Shown here piece after piece: positions 37,927 through 46,336 of a stretch of 64,000 bases of DNA; the first letter of the stretch is position 1, and every line of letters begins with the position of its first letter. Made by a program: the position numbers and the translations under genes. The DNA lies in NCBI GenBank assembly GCA_023511295.1, contig JAIMBT010000006.1, positions 1 through 64,000 on the forward strand. The letters run 5' to 3'. Source of the stretch: Alicyclobacillus sp. (GTDB lineage Bacteria; Bacillota; Bacilli; Alicyclobacillales; Alicyclobacillaceae). Under the pieces are notes generated by a model. It was not told the origin of the DNA. It searched no databases and saw nothing but the letters and a program-made list of their open reading frames with translations.

Positions 37927-38784
37927 ATGAAGACAACCGGAGAGATCGTGATACAATCCATCACTGCCTTCGTCGTCCTGTTCATTCTCGCCCGCATCAT
38001 GGGCAAGCGCCAGGTGGCACAGCTGACCTTTTTCGACTACATCGTGGGCATCACCATCGGCAACATCGCGGCCACCTGGTCCTTGGACGATGCGACCAAC
38101 CTGCACGCCATCGTCACCCTCCTGCTCTGGACGGCGCTCAGCTTGATTGTCGCCTGGATTCAGCGCAAGTCTTTTCGCGGGCGACATCTGTTTGACGGGA
38201 AGCCAGAGCTGCTGGTGGAAAACGGACACGTCCTCGAACGCAACCTCCGCAAAGCAAACCTGACGGTCGAAGAGCTGATGACCATGCTCCGGCAAAAGGA
38301 CGTCTTCAAGCTTTCCGACGTCGAAACCGCCGTGTTCGAGAACAACGGGACGCTCAGCGTGATGAAGAAAAAAGCGGTCAGTCCCGCGACGCCGCAAGAT
38401 CTCCACCTCTCCGTGCTCGAGGAAAAGGCGCCGCGCATCGTGATCGTGAACGGGCACGTCTTGGGAAAGTCTCTCGCGGCGACCGGTTACACGGAGGAGT
38501 GGCTGCTCGAGGAAGTGCGAAAACAGGGGGCGGCGTCGTTCACAGACGTGTTTGTCGCGCAAATTGACTCCGAAGGCAGCGTGTACGTGGACCTGTTTGC
38601 AGACACGCTGCACACGCCGGCCATTCCCGAGAAGCCGCTGTTGCGGGCGAAGTTGAAGGGCCTGCAGGCAGACCTGGAGACGTTCGCACTCGAAACACAC
38701 AACCCAGAAGCGAAGGAGAGCTACCGTCAGATGGCTCAGCGCTTGTCGGAGGTCATCCGGCGCGTCTCGCCGTACCTCCAGTGA
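37927..38784 (+). CDS. DUF421 membrane protein (YetF/YrbG-like)
   Basis: 285 residues from the ATG at 37927 (GGAGGG seven bases upstream). Three N-terminal helices contain the family signature ARIMGKRQVAQLTFFDYIVGITIGNIAA. Two alpha/beta cytoplasmic repeats follow, with VIVNGHVL-type strands (PELLVENGHVLERNL and PRIVIVNGHVLGKSL). The family is widespread in spore-forming Bacillota; its function is not settled. A charged C-terminal helix is an addition to the usual length. Divergent from the paaK operon. Confidence 0.9.
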   Translation: MKTTGEIVIQSITAFVVLFILARIMGKRQVAQLTFFDYIVGITIGNIAATWSLDDATNLHAIVTLLLWTALSLIVAWIQRKSFRGRHLFDGKPELLVENGHVLERNLRKANLTVEELMTMLRQKDVFKLSDVETAVFENNGTLSVMKKKAVSPATPQDLHLSVLEEKAPRIVIVNGHVLGKSLAATGYTEEWLLEEVRKQGAASFTDVFVAQIDSEGSVYVDLFADTLHTPAIPEKPLLRAKLKGLQADLETFALETHNPEAKESYRQMAQRLSEVIRRVSPYLQ

Positions 38785-38890
38785 ATCGACCGCACCCGGG
38801 TTCGCCGTGTCCCACGGCGCGCGCCAATTCCGGCCGGCGGACGGCAGACGCTGCGTTCGGTTTCGCCGCCGGCACAACCAGAACTCCCGT

Positions 38891-39079
38891 TTACCGATGC
38901 AGAGACTGGACGACGCCGATGAGGTGCTCCACCTCCGCCTTACGCGCCTGAAGCAGCGCGAGTTGCTCCTCGGAAGCGTCCGCTTCCATTTCCTCCAACG
39001 CCTTCGCTCGGCGGCGCAGTGCGCGTTCCACCTGACGCATGGCGTCCTGATAGCCCAGTTCTTCACCGGTCATCGACAT
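38891..39079 (-). CDS. Alternative: separate 62-residue charged coiled-coil protein
   Basis: In frame with the XRE gene, the ATG at 39079 has GGGGGAGGGG eight bases upstream and a TATACT box on the minus strand shortly before that. The product is MSMTGEELGYQDAMRQVERAL then long charged helices (ALEEMEADASEEQLALLQARKAEVEHLIGVVQSLHR), typical of an independent small cytoplasmic protein. Either it is translated on its own or it is the tail of the regulator. Confidence 0.45.
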   Translation of the reverse strand: MSMTGEELGYQDAMRQVERALRRRAKALEEMEADASEEQLALLQARKAEVEHLIGVVQSLHR

Positions 39080-39775
39080 TGTGGCACCCCTCCCCCCGGG
39101 TCCTGAGATCTCGTTGGCCTCAGTATAGCATCCGCGCCGCCTGGCCCGTGTATCCCAGTAGGCGGCTGCATGCGTTCGGCCACTTTGCCGCGCAATCTCG
39201 GCCAAGCACAGGGCCTCTGCGCGCTCGAGCGCCCGGACCTCGGCGGCCGTTCCTGGCCAAGTAACCTCCGGGCGAGGCGCGTCCTCCGCAAACCACGCGG
39301 CTTGTAACGACCCGGACGCAGACGACGTATCGCCTCTTGCTGCGTGCAGAAGCGCGCCGTAGAGGTGCCGTTCGAAACGCGTCAGCACGCCCCAAGCGTC
39401 CGCCAGGGTGGACGCCACGTTCGCCCAGTCACCCGCGGACGTCGCCCGTGCCAGCGTCTTTCGAACCTGCGCTCTGCGACGCCAAGGAGCCCAGTCCGCC
39501 TTCCACTTCGCCACGTCCACCTGCAGCCGCTGCCCCAGCTGTTCCAGGACGGTTTCAGAGGGAATCGCGCGGCCGGCCTCGATATGACTGATGGCGCTCG
39601 CTCCGACGATACCGCGAGCCAAGTCGCTCCGCGACAGCCCCAACCGGGTGCGTGCCATTTGCAATTGCTGCCAAGGCAGGACGCCGACGCCGGTTAGACC
39701 TGCGCCGTGAACCGCGGAGCGGCTCTGTACCGGAGACGGCTCCCAACCGGTCAAGTCTCCGAATCCTCGTCCCAC
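38891..39775 (-). CDS. XRE-family regulator with long C-terminal helical region (possible read-in to a second gene)
   Basis: 294 residues in one frame. An N-terminal helix-turn-helix reads QLQMARTRLGLSRSDLARGIVGASAISHIEAGRAIP, followed by Arg/Ala-rich helices that may be TPR-like. The last 62 residues are preceded by an excellent internal ribosome binding site and could be a separate small gene, in which case the regulator would be a fused or read-through frame. The GTG at 39775 overlaps the end of the upstream XRE gene; the true start is uncertain. Confidence 0.6.
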   Translation of the reverse strand: MGRGFGDLTGWEPSPVQSRSAVHGAGLTGVGVLPWQQLQMARTRLGLSRSDLARGIVGASAISHIEAGRAIPSETVLEQLGQRLQVDVAKWKADWAPWRRRAQVRKTLARATSAGDWANVASTLADAWGVLTRFERHLYGALLHAARGDTSSASGSLQAAWFAEDAPRPEVTWPGTAAEVRALERAEALCLAEIARQSGRTHAAAYWDTRARRRGCYTEANEISGPGGRGATMSMTGEELGYQDAMRQVERALRRRAKALEEMEADASEEQLALLQARKAEVEHLIGVVQSLHR

Positions 39776-39960
39776 AGTTGGCTCAGCGGAACGCCCAGCG
39801 CGCGCGCAATCTGGTTTAGTTTCGTGAGGTTGCTGCCGCGCTCTCCGTTCTCAATGGCGTACACGTAACTGACCGAAACATCCGCTCGCTCTGCCAACTG
39901 GCGAACGCTGAGCCCGCGCTCCTTTCGCATCTGACGGAGACGCGCTGCCATGTCGCGCAT
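39751..39960 (-). CDS. Small XRE-family regulator
   Basis: 69 residues from the ATG at 39960 (GGGGGA six bases upstream). Nearly the whole protein is a Cro/CI-type helix-turn-helix: RQMRKERGLSVRQLAERADVSVSYVYAIENGERGSNLTKLNQIARALGVPLSQL. No sensor domain. It overlaps the next XRE gene by 25 bases, so the two are probably cotranscribed. A TATAAT lies upstream on the minus strand near 40000. Confidence 0.85.
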   Translation of the reverse strand: MRDMAARLRQMRKERGLSVRQLAERADVSVSYVYAIENGERGSNLTKLNQIARALGVPLSQLWDEDSET

Positions 39961-40125
39961 GTCCACTCCCCCAAAAATTACTCTATTGAGGAATTATAGC
40001 CGATTTTGAACGCATTCTCGACCGTTCAATATTCGATTGTAGAATGCCCTGCGTGGTGATGCCTGCTGGCATGCGGTAGACTGTAGGCGCAATCTCATGA
40101 GCTAGGTGCGAGGAGCGGATGCGCG

Positions 40126-40719
40126 GTGCTGTTGAACCCCGCGGCGTGGGTCACATTGACGGCCGATGCGAGCGCAAAGCGGCTTGCTCGCTCCGTGTGG
40201 ATGCAGGCGCGGTTCGACCCTGCTTGGCCGCTCGCCGACGGACGCGAGCGGACCTGGTGCGAGTGGCTCAGCCAGCGGCAGGCCGAAGCCGCGATGAGCT
40301 GGAGCGGTTTCCGGTTCCTCGTACGGCCGTCTGGTCAGCCCGTCGGTTTCCTGACCCTGAACCGCATCGAGCCGCATTGGTTGCCAGATGGCATCACAGC
40401 GGTCGAAGCTGGCACCTATCTGGTCCCGCGCTGGCGCGGCTCTGGGTGGAACTTGGTCGCGAAACAGGTGGCTGTACACCTGTCGGGACAACTGTATCGT
40501 CCGGATTGGCTGGTTTACGCGGTGCCGGCCGCCAACGACCGCGCTATCCGAGGTCTCGTGCAGATTCAACCCGCGCTTCCCAGGGTCGCTGGGTCGGTGC
40601 TCTCGAGGTGGACAAGGTACCTCGCCTGGAAGCACAGCCAACCCGTCTGCCTGTTTGCATTTGCCCAAGACAGCCCCGCATGGCATGCGCTGGCGGAGGC
40701 GCCCATTCACGCACCGTGA
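40126..40719 (+). CDS. GNAT-like acetyltransferase
   Basis: 197 residues from a GTG at 40126 (AGGAG ten bases upstream). The pattern SGQPVGFLTLNRIEP, AGTYLVPRWRGSGWNLVAKQVAV and YAVPAANDRAIRG fits the central strands and the acetyl-CoA pyrophosphate loop (R-G-S-G-W-N) of GNAT proteins. Conservation is moderate and the substrate is unknown. Divergent from the small XRE gene. Confidence 0.65.
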   Translation: MLLNPAAWVTLTADASAKRLARSVWMQARFDPAWPLADGRERTWCEWLSQRQAEAAMSWSGFRFLVRPSGQPVGFLTLNRIEPHWLPDGITAVEAGTYLVPRWRGSGWNLVAKQVAVHLSGQLYRPDWLVYAVPAANDRAIRGLVQIQPALPRVAGSVLSRWTRYLAWKHSQPVCLFAFAQDSPAWHALAEAPIHAP

Positions 40720-40765
40720 GAACCGCCCGCCGGCCACAGGCCAGCCGCGTCTTCTTCGACTCGTG

Positions 40766-40791
40766 CACAAGTGTCCACATTTGTGTAAAAT
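40766..40791 (+). promoter_or_regulatory. Candidate promoter/operator of the XRE gene at 40866
   Basis: An imperfect 20-base palindrome (outer arms CACAA/TTGTG, 40766-40785; 8 of 10 pairs match) directly abuts TAAAAT at 40786-40791. TGCACA, 16 bases upstream of TAAAAT, overlaps it as a possible -35. The layout fits autorepression by the XRE protein. Confidence 0.4.
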
Positions 40792-40865
40792 GAAGACACA
40801 GACAGAAGGGCAGCGCGCCAGGACGCGCGGCCGGCGGATGCGGCACTGGGAACGGAGGCGCGAAC

Positions 40866-41279
40866 ATGGGGACGGTAGGAGAGAAACTGCGAGCGTTGCG
40901 GACCGAGCGAGGGTGGACGCTGCGTGAGCTCTCAGAGCGCAGTGGTGTCTCCCTGAGCCATCTCAGCGCAATCGAGAACCACACCCGACCAACGCCGTCA
41001 CTCGACAGCGTTCGGCGAATCGCCAAGGCATTCGGTGTGTCGTTGAGCGTGTTCGACGACGAGCCGCGAACGCCGGATAGCTGGCTCGAACGAGCTCGGA
41101 GCTTGTACGAACCGGAAACGTTGGCGTTCCTGTTGCGCGAGGACGCGCGGCCGTATGTCGACTTGGCAAAATCTTTGGCCGAGTCGAGCACGGACGACCC
41201 ATCCGCGTTCCTGCAGCGGATTGCCCAGTTTATCCAAGATCGCAAGGCGGCCTACAGCGGTCACTCGGATGAGGCCTAG
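40866..41279 (+). CDS. XRE-family regulator with C-terminal domain
   Basis: 137 residues. GEKLRALRTERGWTLRELSERSGVSLSHLSAIENHTRPTPSLDSVRRIAKAFGVSLSVF is a clear helix-turn-helix of the SinR/Cro type; the remaining 70 residues are helical (RARSLYEPETLAFLLREDARPYVDLAKSLAESS) without a known fold. Its stop overlaps the stop of the convergent cupredoxin gene by four bases. It may control itself through the palindrome at 40766. Confidence 0.87.
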   Translation: MGTVGEKLRALRTERGWTLRELSERSGVSLSHLSAIENHTRPTPSLDSVRRIAKAFGVSLSVFDDEPRTPDSWLERARSLYEPETLAFLLREDARPYVDLAKSLAESSTDDPSAFLQRIAQFIQDRKAAYSGHSDEA

Positions 41280-41665
41280 GCACCGGGTTGCACGTGGAAC
41301 GTACCGCGAAACTCCGGCCGGTCTTTGCCGCTGGGGTCGGATACCATCTCAAAGGACCCCGTTTGCCACGGTGAAAATTCAATCTGCTGCGTCTGACCGG
41401 GTGCGAGGTTTTCCGAGTAAATCCGGTAGTATGGGATGGAAAATTGGTGGGTCGTCGTGCCGCGATTCGCCACGGTAATACGGATAGACTGGTCGACCGT
41501 CGCCGTGACTTGGTTCGGTTGAAACCCGGTGTCCGTAATCTGGATGTCGACGTGGCGCCCCTGGGCAAGTGCGAGTGGTGTCCCAAACGCCCACCCGGCG
41601 GTAGCTGCAACAGCCACTGCAACCGCGCAAATGGCGCGGCCGCCGCGCGCATGGTTTCCGTCCAT
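41276..41665 (-). CDS. Secreted cupredoxin-domain protein
   Basis: 129 residues from the ATG at 41665 (GGAGGAGGAG upstream). A signal peptide (about 1-36, cleavage near ALAQG) precedes a single cupredoxin-like beta barrel: VDIQITDTGFQPNQVTATVDQSIRITVANRGTTTHQFSIP, with further strands PGQTQQIEFSPWQTGSFEMVSDP. The histidine in TTHQF is in the position of a copper ligand, but the Cys-x-x-His-x-x-Met loop near the C-terminus is absent, so tight type-1 copper binding is doubtful. Confidence 0.8.
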   Translation of the reverse strand: MDGNHARGGRAICAVAVAVAATAGWAFGTPLALAQGRHVDIQITDTGFQPNQVTATVDQSIRITVANRGTTTHQFSIPYYRIYSENLAPGQTQQIEFSPWQTGSFEMVSDPSGKDRPEFRGTFHVQPGA

Positions 41666-41877
41666 GCTCCTCCTCCTCACAGGCCGCCGAACATCGAGAT
41701 GAGGAAAGGCGAAGCCTGCTCTGGTAAAATACCCCTCACCAAGCGTTTGTATGCATGCCATAGTGGCACCAAGACGCGTCCACGGTCGGCTGACCACATA
41801 GCCCGGGACATGATGGCCCATCCTAGGGCGTGATGCGCCTCAAGTCGGCGCTCGATTCGATTGGGAGGAGAACCCAC

Positions 41878-43332
41878 GTGAGCCTGGCCCTTTGGATATG
41901 TCTCGCAGTCGTGGCCGTGCTCGTGCTAAACGCCGTCGGCGTATTGATGGTGGCCGTTCGGGAAGCCCAAACACCGGCGTTCGCACTGACCTGGTTGGTG
42001 GCCTGCATCGCCCTGCCGGTCGTCGGACTGTGGGTGTACAGGCGTGTCGCCCGCCGCGTGCCGCCGCGCCGGCCGATTCACTGGCACGCTCCCACCAGCG
42101 GCGCAAGCGTCGGGGGCGAAGGCAGTCCGCTCGTCTCCAATCTGTCGAAGTGTCTGAGGGGGGTCGCCAGCCCCATCGAACGGGCGGACGTCACCGTGTA
42201 CTTCGACGGGAGCGCCTTTTACCAACAACTGCTGACGGACATCCAGTCGGCTCGCACCACCATCGACATGGAGTTCTACATCTTTCGCTGGGACGAGGTC
42301 GGTCAGGCTGTGGTGGCCGCATTGCTCGAGCGCGCAGCCGCTGGCGTGCACATTCGTTTCCTGCGCGACGGGTTTGGGAGCCTCACGTTCCCTCCCGCTG
42401 TGATTGCACAGATGCAAGCCGCTGGTATTGAAACGCGCGCGTTCTTTCCGTTGCGCGCAGGTTTTTTGAACCCAACGCTGAACCACCGGGACCACTGCAA
42501 GATTGTCCACATCGATACCGCGACAGCGTATGTCGGCGGCATGAACGTCGGCCTCGAATACACGGGCCAGAAGCCGCAAAACGGGCCGTGGCACGACGCG
42601 CAGGTCCGCATCCTCGGGCCTGCTGCGCGGCAGGCACAGGCCATCTTCGAGTCCGACTGGAGCGTGTCGACGCCAGATGTGTTGCCACGCCAAGCGCCCC
42701 AGTCGGCGCTGGCCCCGCCGACCGCACCTCCCTTTCCGTGGCGGGTTCAAGCGGCCCCCAAGGAAACCGTTTTTCGCCACGCGGACGTGCCGGTCCAGTT
42801 CTTCGACAGCGGCCCGGACCACAAACGGGCCATCGTCCGGGAGACGTATTTTGTCTGTCTGACGCAGGCGGAGCACACCGTGGACCTGATGACGCCGTAC
42901 TTCGCTCCAGGCGAAGACCTGATGATGGCCTTAAAGACGGCCGCTGCACGGGGGGTCCGCGTCCGCTTGCTGCTACCCGAGAAGGTGGACCACCGGTTGA
43001 TTGGATACGCATGCCAGACGTATTTTCGGGATCTCGTGGACGCCGGAGTCGAACTTTACCTGTGGCGGCCTGGTGTCCTGCACGCGAAGGTCGCCGTGGT
43101 GGACGGGTGCGTCAGCGTGATTGGAGCCGCGAACTTCGACCTGCGCAGTTTTCACTTGAATTACGAACTGTGTATGATCTCCTACGGTCAGCCACTCGCC
43201 GCATCGCTCTCGCAACGCTTTGAGCTCGACCTCGCGTCGGCGCGACCGGTCACCCGTTCCGAACTGGACCGCATCCCCTGGAGGCGGCAGGTGTTGCACC
43301 AGTCGGCGCGTCTGCTGGCCCCGTTGCTTTGA
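41878..43332 (+). CDS. cls: Cardiolipin synthase (phospholipase D family)
   Basis: 484 residues from the GTG at 41878 (GGGAGGAG nine bases upstream), the usual length. Two N-terminal helices anchor it in the membrane. Two PLD motifs: HRDHCKIVHIDTATAYVGGMN and LHAKVAVVDGCVSVIGAANFD, each with His, Lys and Asp; FYIFRWDEVGQ and TPYFAPGEDLMMALKTAA are also family-specific. It condenses two phosphatidylglycerol molecules to cardiolipin. Confidence 0.94.
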   Translation: MSLALWICLAVVAVLVLNAVGVLMVAVREAQTPAFALTWLVACIALPVVGLWVYRRVARRVPPRRPIHWHAPTSGASVGGEGSPLVSNLSKCLRGVASPIERADVTVYFDGSAFYQQLLTDIQSARTTIDMEFYIFRWDEVGQAVVAALLERAAAGVHIRFLRDGFGSLTFPPAVIAQMQAAGIETRAFFPLRAGFLNPTLNHRDHCKIVHIDTATAYVGGMNVGLEYTGQKPQNGPWHDAQVRILGPAARQAQAIFESDWSVSTPDVLPRQAPQSALAPPTAPPFPWRVQAAPKETVFRHADVPVQFFDSGPDHKRAIVRETYFVCLTQAEHTVDLMTPYFAPGEDLMMALKTAAARGVRVRLLLPEKVDHRLIGYACQTYFRDLVDAGVELYLWRPGVLHAKVAVVDGCVSVIGAANFDLRSFHLNYELCMISYGQPLAASLSQRFELDLASARPVTRSELDRIPWRRQVLHQSARLLAPLL

Positions 43333-43357
43333 ACGGCACCACGGCCGTGGGCGGGTG

Positions 43358-43383
43358 TTGACAGCCGCGCAGTTCGGTATAAT
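43358..43383 (+). promoter_or_regulatory. Promoter of coaA
   Basis: Perfect TTGACA (43358) and perfect TATAAT (43378) but with only 14 bases between them, shorter than the normal 16-18. It lies about 120 bases upstream of coaA. Confidence 0.45.
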
Positions 43384-43502
43384 AGCCAGGATGGCACGGC
43401 GCCGGGTACCGTGTGCCGCTGTGCTCCCGCCGCCCCGCGCGCGATGCAGCCAGGACCGATGCGGGTTTGCGACGCCGTCAGTGAGGAGAGGATTAGACAG
43501 CG

Positions 43503-44456
43503 ATGCATCCAACAACGACCACGTCGGAGCGCTTGTCACCGTTCGTCACGTTCACCCGGGAGGCTTGGGGGGCCCTTCGGTCCGCCACGCCGCTGCCGCT
43601 CACAGAAGCGGAGGTGCGCCGACTGCATGGGTTGAACGTACCCATCTCGCTCGACGAAGTGGAGGTCGTGTACCTGCCTCTATCGCGTCTCCTGAATTTG
43701 TACGTGGCCGCGACGCAAAACCTCTACCAGGCCACCAACCTGTTTCTCGGGAACCGTACCGCCAAAGTCCCGTACATCATCGGGATTGCGGGAAGTGTCG
43801 CCGTCGGCAAGAGCACCACGGCCCGGCTGATTCAAGCCCTGCTCGCTCGCTGGCCCAATCATCCGAAAGTGGACCTCATCACCACGGACGGCTTTCTGTT
43901 CCCAAATGCAACCCTGGAAGCCCGCGGCATCCTCGACCGCAAAGGCTTTCCGGAAAGTTACGACGTGCGCCGGCTCATTCGCTTCCTGCGGGATGTCAAG
44001 TCTGGGAAGCCTGAAGTGGCGGCGCCGGTGTACTCGCATTTGACGTACGACATCGTCCCCAACCAGATGGAGCTGGTCCGGCAACCGGATATTCTCATCG
44101 TCGAAGGGCTGAACGTCCTGCAGACCCACACCGCGGATGTGCGGGCACAGCTGTTTGTCTCGGACTTCTTCGACTTCTCCATCTTTGTCGACGCGCCGGA
44201 GGCGTTCATCCGGACGTGGTACGTCGAGCGGTTTGAAGCCCTGCGGCGCACAGCGTTCCAAGACCCGACGTCGTACTTTCACCGGTACGCCAATCTGACG
44301 CCCGGCGACGCGGAGCAATTGGCGCTCTCCATTTGGAGCCGCATCAACGCGCCCAACCTGGTCGAAAATATTTTGCCCACCCGCCACCGAGCCGACTTGA
44401 TTCTCCAAAAGGGTGCAGACCACCGCGTGGAACGCGTCCACTTGCGCAAGCTTTAA
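43503..44456 (+). CDS. coaA: Pantothenate kinase, type I
   Basis: 317 residues, starting at ATG 43503 behind AGGAGAGG. P-loop [12 protein letters not shown] at residues 94-105; [17 protein letters not shown] and [16 protein letters not shown] are the pantothenate site; [12 protein letters not shown] is typical of CoaA. It phosphorylates pantothenate, the first and feedback-regulated step of CoA synthesis. Alone between cls and a membrane protein gene on the other strand. Confidence 0.96.
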   Translation: MHPTTTTSERLSPFVTFTREAWGALRSATPLPLTEAEVRRLHGLNVPISLDEVEVVYLPLSRLLNLYVAATQNLYQATNLFLGNRTAKVPYIIGIAGSVAVGKSTTARLIQALLARWPNHPKVDLITTDGFLFPNATLEARGILDRKGFPESYDVRRLIRFLRDVKSGKPEVAAPVYSHLTYDIVPNQMELVRQPDILIVEGLNVLQTHTADVRAQLFVSDFFDFSIFVDAPEAFIRTWYVERFEALRRTAFQDPTSYFHRYANLTPGDAEQLALSIWSRINAPNLVENILPTRHRADLILQKGADHRVERVHLRKL

Positions 44457-44553
44457 ATCGTCAAGGACCGCGATGGCGACACAGGGCGTGCGCCGAATTT
44501 CGCACAGACGCACGCCCAGGCGACACATCGGCGGCGGGTTGAGGCGACCGCAG

Positions 44554-45153
44554 TCAGCCCATCACAAGGCGTGCCATAATGAGGATGATGACGACTTGCA
44601 GCACGCCCTGAACGCCCGCCAACCGGTTGTTGTTGCGATTGAGCCGCAGCACCTTTTCGATGTTCGGGGGTTTGCGCTGCAGTTCCAAATACGTGCGAAT
44701 CGAATTGGGCAACAGGATGCCAAAGCCGCTGACAGCCAGCAAGGTGATGACCGTCAGGGCCGCGAAAATCCATGGGCGCGTGGGATTCCCTGGGTCCAGC
44801 ATGTGAAGCCAGTTCGCCATGAACCACCCGGCGGTTCCCGTGGTGAACGCGAGCACCGGCAGGTACAGCATGGTCCTTGGCACAAGCCAGGTGATGACGG
44901 CCTTGCGCTGGTCTGGGTTCAGACGGCGCAGTACTGGGCCGACAAAGAAACCCATGAAGATGTCCGCCCCTGTCCAGAGGACACCCGAGATGACGTGCGC
45001 GAAGTTGAGCCAGTACAGACTGTGCATGGCCAAGGCGACGAACAGGAGAATTGGCAGCGCAACCACCCACCACGTCAGCTTGCGAAACAACGGTTTCGGC
45101 GCTGGATCTGGCACGGGCGGAACGGCACCGGCAGGTGGAATCTCGATGGTCAC
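44554..45153 (-). CDS. Five-helix membrane protein (CopD/DUF2269-like), function unknown
   Basis: 199 residues from the GTG at 45153 (GGAGGTG eight bases upstream). Five hydrophobic segments; FAHVISGVLWTGADIFMGFFVGPVLRRLNPDQR in the second carries a histidine and the pattern seen in CopD/DUF2269-type proteins, which are thought to bind haem or copper. Asn-rich loop RLNRNNNRLAG before the last helix. The assignment is tentative. Convergent with coaA. Confidence 0.65.
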   Translation of the reverse strand: MTIEIPPAGAVPPVPDPAPKPLFRKLTWWVVALPILLFVALAMHSLYWLNFAHVISGVLWTGADIFMGFFVGPVLRRLNPDQRKAVITWLVPRTMLYLPVLAFTTGTAGWFMANWLHMLDPGNPTRPWIFAALTVITLLAVSGFGILLPNSIRTYLELQRKPPNIEKVLRLNRNNNRLAGVQGVLQVVIILIMARLVMG

Positions 45154-45323
45154 AGGCGGACACCTCCAACCAGGGCATCGCAACCGGAGTCGTCGCGCCG
45201 GTCCGGCGAGCCACGTAGGAATGCGCTAATTCGTTTTCCCGAAGATCCGTTTCATGAAGATTCGCTTTTGATGGAACGTTTTCCTGCCGACGGAAGGAAG
45301 ATTAGTGCAAGGGAGGACGCCCG

Positions 45324-46238
45324 ATGCAGGTGGTCGTATTTGGCGGCACAGGACTCGTTGGCCAAGCGCTCGCGCGGCACGCGGCAGCCGCGGGGCACCA
45401 GGTGTTCGTCCCGTCCCGCACTCCGCGTGCGATACCGTACGGTCAGACCATCCCATACACCCTGTCCACCATCCCAGCGCTGTTCCCGGCGTCCGGCGAA
45501 CCGTATGCGGTCGTCAACCTTGCCGGTGAATCGCTGCAGAGCGGGCGTTGGACGGCGGAACGGAAGCGACGCATCCTTGACAGCCGCGTCGAACTGACCG
45601 CCGCCATCGCAGAGGCTGTTCGAGCGACCCCGGTGCCGCCGGTGTGTTTTGTCAGCGGATCGGCCGTCGGATACTACGGCACGTCCGACACCAGGACCTT
45701 CGTGGAGACGGATGGGCCGGGAGAAGGATTCCTCGCCGATGTCTGCCGAGCATGGGAAGCGGCTGCGGCTCCGGCCTGCGAGCGAACGCGCGTGGTGCGG
45801 TTGCGCATTGGCCTCGTGCTCAGCTCACGCGGCGGGGCGTTCCCGAAGCTGGCGATGCCATACCGGTTGGGCCTCGGCGGGCCTCTGGGGAGTGGTCGGC
45901 AGTGGGTGTCCTGGATTCACGAGGATGATCTCGCACGGCTGGCGCTGTGGTGCCTCGACCGAAACATTGCCGGACCGGTCAACGGGACCGCGCCAGACCC
46001 GTTGACGATGGATGATCTCGGTCGCACGGTGGCCGCCGCCATGCGCAAGCCGCACTGGCTTCCAGTTCCGTCCGCTGCCCTCCGGCTCGTTCTCGGCGAA
46101 ACAGCGGAGATGCTCCTGTCCGGACAACGGGTGCTGCCGGAGGTCGCACTGGATGGTGGGTTCACATTTCAATACCCTGCGGCGGCTGCGGCAGTCCGGG
46201 CTGTTGCGAGCGGCCGTAAGGTACGTCAGGAGCCGTGA
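45324..46238 (+). CDS. TIGR01777-family NAD(P)-dependent epimerase (YfcH/SulA-like)
   Basis: 304 residues, ATG at 45324 behind GGGAGG. Rossmann motif VVVFGGTGLVGQALARHA at the N-terminus; AVVNLAGESLQSGRWTAERKRRILDSRV and FVSGSAVGYYGTSDTRTFVETD are diagnostic of this family; DUF1731 C-terminal tail (RLVLGETAEMLLSGQRVLPEVALDGGFTFQYP). The family is widespread but its substrate is unknown; some members affect cell division in cyanobacteria. Last gene before the CRISPR array. Confidence 0.93.
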   Translation: MQVVVFGGTGLVGQALARHAAAAGHQVFVPSRTPRAIPYGQTIPYTLSTIPALFPASGEPYAVVNLAGESLQSGRWTAERKRRILDSRVELTAAIAEAVRATPVPPVCFVSGSAVGYYGTSDTRTFVETDGPGEGFLADVCRAWEAAAAPACERTRVVRLRIGLVLSSRGGAFPKLAMPYRLGLGGPLGSGRQWVSWIHEDDLARLALWCLDRNIAGPVNGTAPDPLTMDDLGRTVAAAMRKPHWLPVPSAALRLVLGETAEMLLSGQRVLPEVALDGGFTFQYPAAAAAVRAVASGRKVRQEP

Positions 46239-46336
46239 GTTGCGGAGAGGGGGGCGCGGTTCATACGCGACACTACGTTGCTGTGACAGCGGCGGTCCAC
46301 ATCACGCCACTCTGTCGGTTTCCTGTTTTTGAGCCA

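Noticed and set aside
40001-40060. GCATTCT/AGAATGC inverted arms between small XRE and GNAT genes
   Set aside because: Seven-base arms around a 22-base loop can arise by chance; no further support.
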